DNA of 9,430 nucleotides from an uncultured Pirellulaceae bacterium (lineage in GTDB: Bacteria; Planctomycetota; Planctomycetia; Pirellulales; Pirellulaceae), in NCBI GenBank assembly GCA_934278005.1, contig CAKQWG010000126.1, positions 1 to 9,430 on the forward strand, in the 5' to 3' direction. Position numbers and translations under genes: made by a program. Positions 7,454 through 9,430 of this stretch are shown here, piece by piece. Below the pieces are notes generated by a model. The model was not told the origin of the DNA. It ran no database searches and saw nothing but the letters and a program-made list of their open reading frames with translations. Each line of letters begins with the position of its first letter. The stretch's first letter is position 1.

Positions 7454-8221
7454 ATGCCCGTCACCTGCCCCATCGACATCCCGCGTCTAACCAGCGAGCA
7501 GTTCGGCGGGCTCGACTACCGAGTAATGCCGATCGCGTTCGCGATCCACAACGAGATGGGCTGCCGCTGGGGTGAACAGGTCTACCGAGCTGAGATGCTT
7601 GCAAGGCTCCTAGACAAGTTCCCAATCGCGGCCAGTGAAGTCCCTCTGACGGTCTCCTTCGCGGCATTCTGCAGGACCTATCGACTCGATCTTGTCGTTG
7701 ATGGAATGGGCGTCTACGAATTGAAGACAGTGACCGCGATTAAAGACACGCACGTAGGTCAAGTCTTGAACTACCTGCGACTGCTCAACGCGACTCGAGC
7801 CAAGATCATTAATTTGCGAAATCACAAAGTCGAATGCAAGTTCATCAATTGTTCCGACAGCACAGGCCGGCGTCGAGTGTTCGAGGTTGACTCGCATGAA
7901 TACCGGGGCCCGAGCAGCCTGTGCGATACAGCCTACGAGATGCTACGAGACCTCGGCACAAAACTCTCAAACTCGCTCTACACAGAATGTCTGGTGGCTA
8001 ACATCGGCCGCACGGAGGATAGGCAAGTTTGGAAAGATCGCAATGTGTTTCAAAAGTTCGAATTGGTCGAGGATGACGAAGCGTTTACCGTAACTTCGAT
8101 GGTTACTAAGCAACACTATTATCGAACGCACCTCTCGCGCATGCGACGAACTGCACAACTGAAGCGGTTCCACTGGATCAATGTCACGTCCGATGTCGTT
8201 ACGATGGAAACGGTGGAATAA
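7454..8221 (+). CDS. GxxExxY family protein, PD-(D/E)XK nuclease-like, with C-terminal extension
   Basis: The 255-residue product has a GxxExxY-family N-terminal half. The signature region, MGCRWGEQVYRAEML at 35-49, keeps the first Gly, E41 and Y44 but has Arg where the family's second Gly normally stands. A PD-(D/E)XK-like core follows: D79 in YRLDLVV, E89 and K91 in YELKTV, then Q103 in HVGQVLNYLRL. These positions would form a metal-binding nuclease site, although activity is not established for the family. The usual protein is roughly 120-140 residues; residues about 135-255 are an extension I do not recognise, rich in charged and aromatic residues. The ATG at 7454 was chosen because the family starts close to this point. 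An in-frame ATG at 7364 would add 30 residues translated through the repeat pair. G+C in two sampled 60-base stretches was 42% and 53%, lower than in treZ. The stop codon directly abuts a reverse repeat pair. Confidence 0.8.
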   Translation: MPVTCPIDIPRLTSEQFGGLDYRVMPIAFAIHNEMGCRWGEQVYRAEMLARLLDKFPIAASEVPLTVSFAAFCRTYRLDLVVDGMGVYELKTVTAIKDTHVGQVLNYLRLLNATRAKIINLRNHKVECKFINCSDSTGRRRVFEVDSHEYRGPSSLCDTAYEMLRDLGTKLSNSLYTECLVANIGRTEDRQVWKDRNVFQKFELVEDDEAFTVTSMVTKQHYYRTHLSRMRRTAQLKRFHWINVTSDVVTMETVE

Positions 8222-8246
8222 GGTTAGAAAAGGCAGGGTAAAAGAT
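8222..8246 (-). repeat. paired 11-nt repeat, copy 4 (reverse), abutting the stop codon
   Basis: GGTTAGAAAAG (8222-8232) and GGTAAAAGAT (8237-8246) are reverse-orientation units. The second has lost one T, but its start keeps the 15-nt period. The first base of the repeat is the base after the TAA stop codon of the GxxExxY gene. Confidence 0.85.
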
Positions 8247-8319
8247 AGACACCCTTCTTCGATCGCTAGCTCGCGTCGCTACCGAGCGCCAGTTATCTGC
8301 CAACTGCAATTCCTGCAGG

Positions 8320-8332
8320 CCTACAACATGCT
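8320..8332 (+). repeat. 13-bp direct repeat, copy 1
   Basis: CCTACAACATGCT occurs here and again at 8460-8472, 140 bp downstream. The surrounding 8247-8435 stretch between the two convergent genes otherwise shows no gene; it includes the palindrome CCTGCAGG at 8312-8319. Confidence 0.75.
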
Positions 8333-8435
8333 ATTGAAGTCAGCCACCAATAAAAGACGAAAGCCGATGCCGCCAATGCGCACAGCATGGCTGGATGGTC
8401 CGGCTCAACAGCAGCCGCCGCAACTCGGTCGGGGA

Positions 8436-8461
8436 ATTTTCTAACCACCCATCTTCTAACC
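8436..8461 (+). repeat. paired 11-nt repeat, copy 5 (forward, solitary)
   Basis: ATTTTCTAACC (8436-8446) and ATCTTCTAACC (8451-8461) stand at the 15-nt period. No reverse-orientation partner occurs downstream before the window ends. The pair lies 33 bp beyond the 3' end of the convergent DUF1559 gene. Confidence 0.9.
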
Positions 8462-8472
8462 TACAACATGCT
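8460..8472 (+). repeat. 13-bp direct repeat, copy 2
   Basis: This second copy of CCTACAACATGCT shares its first two bases with the end of the solitary repeat pair at 8436-8461. Confidence 0.75.
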
Positions 8473-8487
8473 GGCTGGGCACAGCAT
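8468..8487. repeat. short hairpin just beyond the DUF1559 stop
   Basis: ATGCTG (8468-8473) and CAGCAT (8482-8487) are exact complements around 8 nt. They lie 7 bp past the stop codon of the - strand gene and could help end its transcript, but no T-run follows on that strand. Confidence 0.35.
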
Positions 8488-8494
8488 ATTGGCT

Positions 8495-9430
8495 CTACAA
8501 GGGACCAATCACCTCAGCACCCTGCGTAGTGCCGAAACCGTGCCAGACCTGGTATTCAATCGAGTCGGCAATAAAAGTAACACTGCCGTCACAGCGAACG
8601 CAGTTGACGCCAGACTGATGAGGGCTGCGAGCACCCATCATTCGCGGGCGACTTGCAGTGAGCTCTAGGGTGCAGGGCATGGGAGGCGAGAGTACCGGAT
8701 TGCACCCTCCGCCGCTGACCACGTCGGGTTGCTCACTGTTGGGCGCAAGATACGTCACGACTCCTGCAGCTCCGCCCCACCAGGTTAGCCCTCGGGAATC
8801 TCCCTTGCGCCCTTGCAGCACTTCGGCGGCAGCCAGCGTGTGGCTCGTGCCATCGGTAATCGACGACAGGCGGATGTTGCGGCCCCATTTACCCCTAAAG
8901 CTGCCGAGGCTGCCTTGCTCATCGGGGCCGTCCTGGACCAGCGAGCCAACGTAGGCGCTAAACGGTGCCCCCAAAAACGCCACTCCGCCCAAGGGCATCT
9001 GCGCGAAGCTCGTGTTGCCAAAATTGACTGCATAATTGTGCGAGGTGATTCCTTCAGGCGTGGTGCTGGGCGAGTCGCTGGGGCACGTCAACGTGGGTAG
9101 CCGAGTTCTAGTGACTGGGAGGTTGGGGGCTCTATCGTAACGCAGGCCGGGATCGCTCCCTCCGTAGCCCGAGTATCGTGTAAACAGAGACGTTTGTTCC
9201 AGGTAAGGTAAAATCCCCACCTGCCACGTCCCCCAACAGCAACCGCTCGGCCCGATGCCGCCTGGCAGGGCGCGATGCGTGGATTCGTAGTTGAGCAAAG
9301 CCAGCCCCAATTGCTTCAAATTATTGCGACATTGCATTTGCCGCGCGGCCTCGCGCGCCATCTGCACCGCCGGCAATAGGAGCCCGATGAGGATGGCTAT
9401 GATCGCAATGACCACCAGTAGCTCCACCAG
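8495..9430 (-). CDS. DUF1559 pilin-like protein, 5' end outside the window
   Basis: About 311 C-terminal residues are visible. They begin with [23 protein letters not shown], the hydrophobic part of a type IV pilin-like N-terminal methylation segment. The preceding Gly-Phe-Thr and the true start lie beyond position 9430; the GTG at 9427 is the internal Val of this motif, not a start. [36 protein letters not shown] and the [14 protein letters not shown] stretch are typical DUF1559 features. Near the C-terminus, H270 and D280-G281 (numbered from the Val) fit the H-X9-DG signature. Such proteins occur in many copies in planctomycetes and are thought to be envelope-associated pseudopilins processed by a prepilin peptidase; their role is unknown. 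The gene converges on the GxxExxY gene. The visible part is intact. Confidence 0.93.
   Translation of the reverse strand: MVELLVVIAIIAILIGLLLPAVQMAREAARQMQCRNNLKQLGLALLNYESTHRALPGGIGPSGCCWGTWQVGILPYLEQTSLFTRYSGYGGSDPGLRYDRAPNLPVTRTRLPTLTCPSDSPSTTPEGITSHNYAVNFGNTSFAQMPLGGVAFLGAPFSAYVGSLVQDGPDEQGSLGSFRGKWGRNIRLSSITDGTSHTLAAAEVLQGRKGDSRGLTWWGGAAGVVTYLAPNSEQPDVVSGGGCNPVLSPPMPCTLELTASRPRMMGARSPHQSGVNCVRCDGSVTFIADSIEYQVWHGFGTTQGAEVIGPL

Larger units (their letters stand above)
7404..8246 (+). mobile_element. candidate 843-bp cassette: GxxExxY gene between inverted paired repeats
   Basis: The cassette is bounded on the left by the forward pair at 7404-7429 and on the right by the reverse pair at 8222-8246. 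With the right arm complemented and one single-base gap, the arms agree at about 20 of 26 positions, and the inner 10 (TTTTCTAACC) are identical. The single gene fills almost the whole interior, and its stop codon touches the right arm. No transposase, integrase or reverse transcriptase is present and no target-site duplication was found, so calling this mobile is an inference from symmetry, from the gene-less copy nearby and from the enclosed PD-(D/E)XK-like protein. Confidence 0.45.

Noticed and set aside
7052..8461. CRISPR array
   Set aside because: The units are 11 nt, occur only in pairs, alternate in orientation and enclose a gene. There are no regularly sized spacers and no cas genes.
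8181..8668. Two small + strand open frames after the GxxExxY gene
   Set aside because: They run through repeats and then antisense to the well-supported DUF1559 gene, and show no recognisable protein features.
8783..8788. GGTTAG as a further reverse repeat unit
   Set aside because: It lies inside the DUF1559 coding region, matches only six bases and has no second unit 15 nt away.
9425..9427. GTG as start codon of the DUF1559 gene
   Set aside because: It encodes the Val of the LVELLVV methylation motif, and the frame stays open to the window edge, so the gene is truncated by the window.

Overview
The window looks like chromosomal DNA of a planctomycete, most likely of the Pirellula/Rhodopirellula type. 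The evidence is a set of protein families that are strongly expanded in that phylum: a PSCyt1-DUF1549-DUF1553 cytochrome-like protein, a DUF1501 Tat-exported protein directly behind it, and a DUF1559 pilin-like protein with the H-X9-DG C-terminal signature. This assignment rests on gene content, not on any marker gene.

Layout. Positions 1-227 are a leader with a 17-bp tandem repeat. A complete treZ (malto-oligosyltrehalose trehalohydrolase, trehalose synthesis from glycogen or maltodextrin) follows on the + strand to 2111. A 140-bp gap with a perfect 10-bp inverted repeat separates it from the two-gene unit of the PSCyt1/DUF1549/DUF1553 protein (2252-5398) and the DUF1501 protein (about 5406-6920), which are almost certainly co-transcribed. 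A gene-poor stretch (6921-7453) follows, then a GxxExxY-type PD-(D/E)XK nuclease-like gene (7454-8221, +). The window ends in the 3' part of a DUF1559 gene on the - strand (8495-9430, start outside the window).

The unusual part is 7052-8461. An 11-nt motif, consensus ATCTTCTAACC, occurs ten times, always as a pair at 15-nt spacing, giving five pairs in the order > < > < >. The second and third pairs (105 bp end to end when counted as the first inverted set, 7052-7156) enclose only 53 nt with a small hairpin. The next inverted set (7404-7429 and 8222-8246) encloses the GxxExxY gene exactly, and its downstream pair starts on the base after the stop codon. The fifth pair (8436-8461) has no partner in the window. 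This resembles a family of small elements: one 843-bp copy carrying a nuclease-like gene, one 105-bp copy without a gene, and one solitary end. Mobility is an inference; only the repeat arrangement is seen.

The genes do not form one pathway. treZ is carbohydrate metabolism. The DUF1549/1553-DUF1501 pair is an exported module of uncertain biochemical role, and the DUF1559 protein is a probable envelope pseudopilin. The repeat-flanked nuclease-like gene sits between the last two as an insertion-like block, with lower G+C in the parts sampled by hand.
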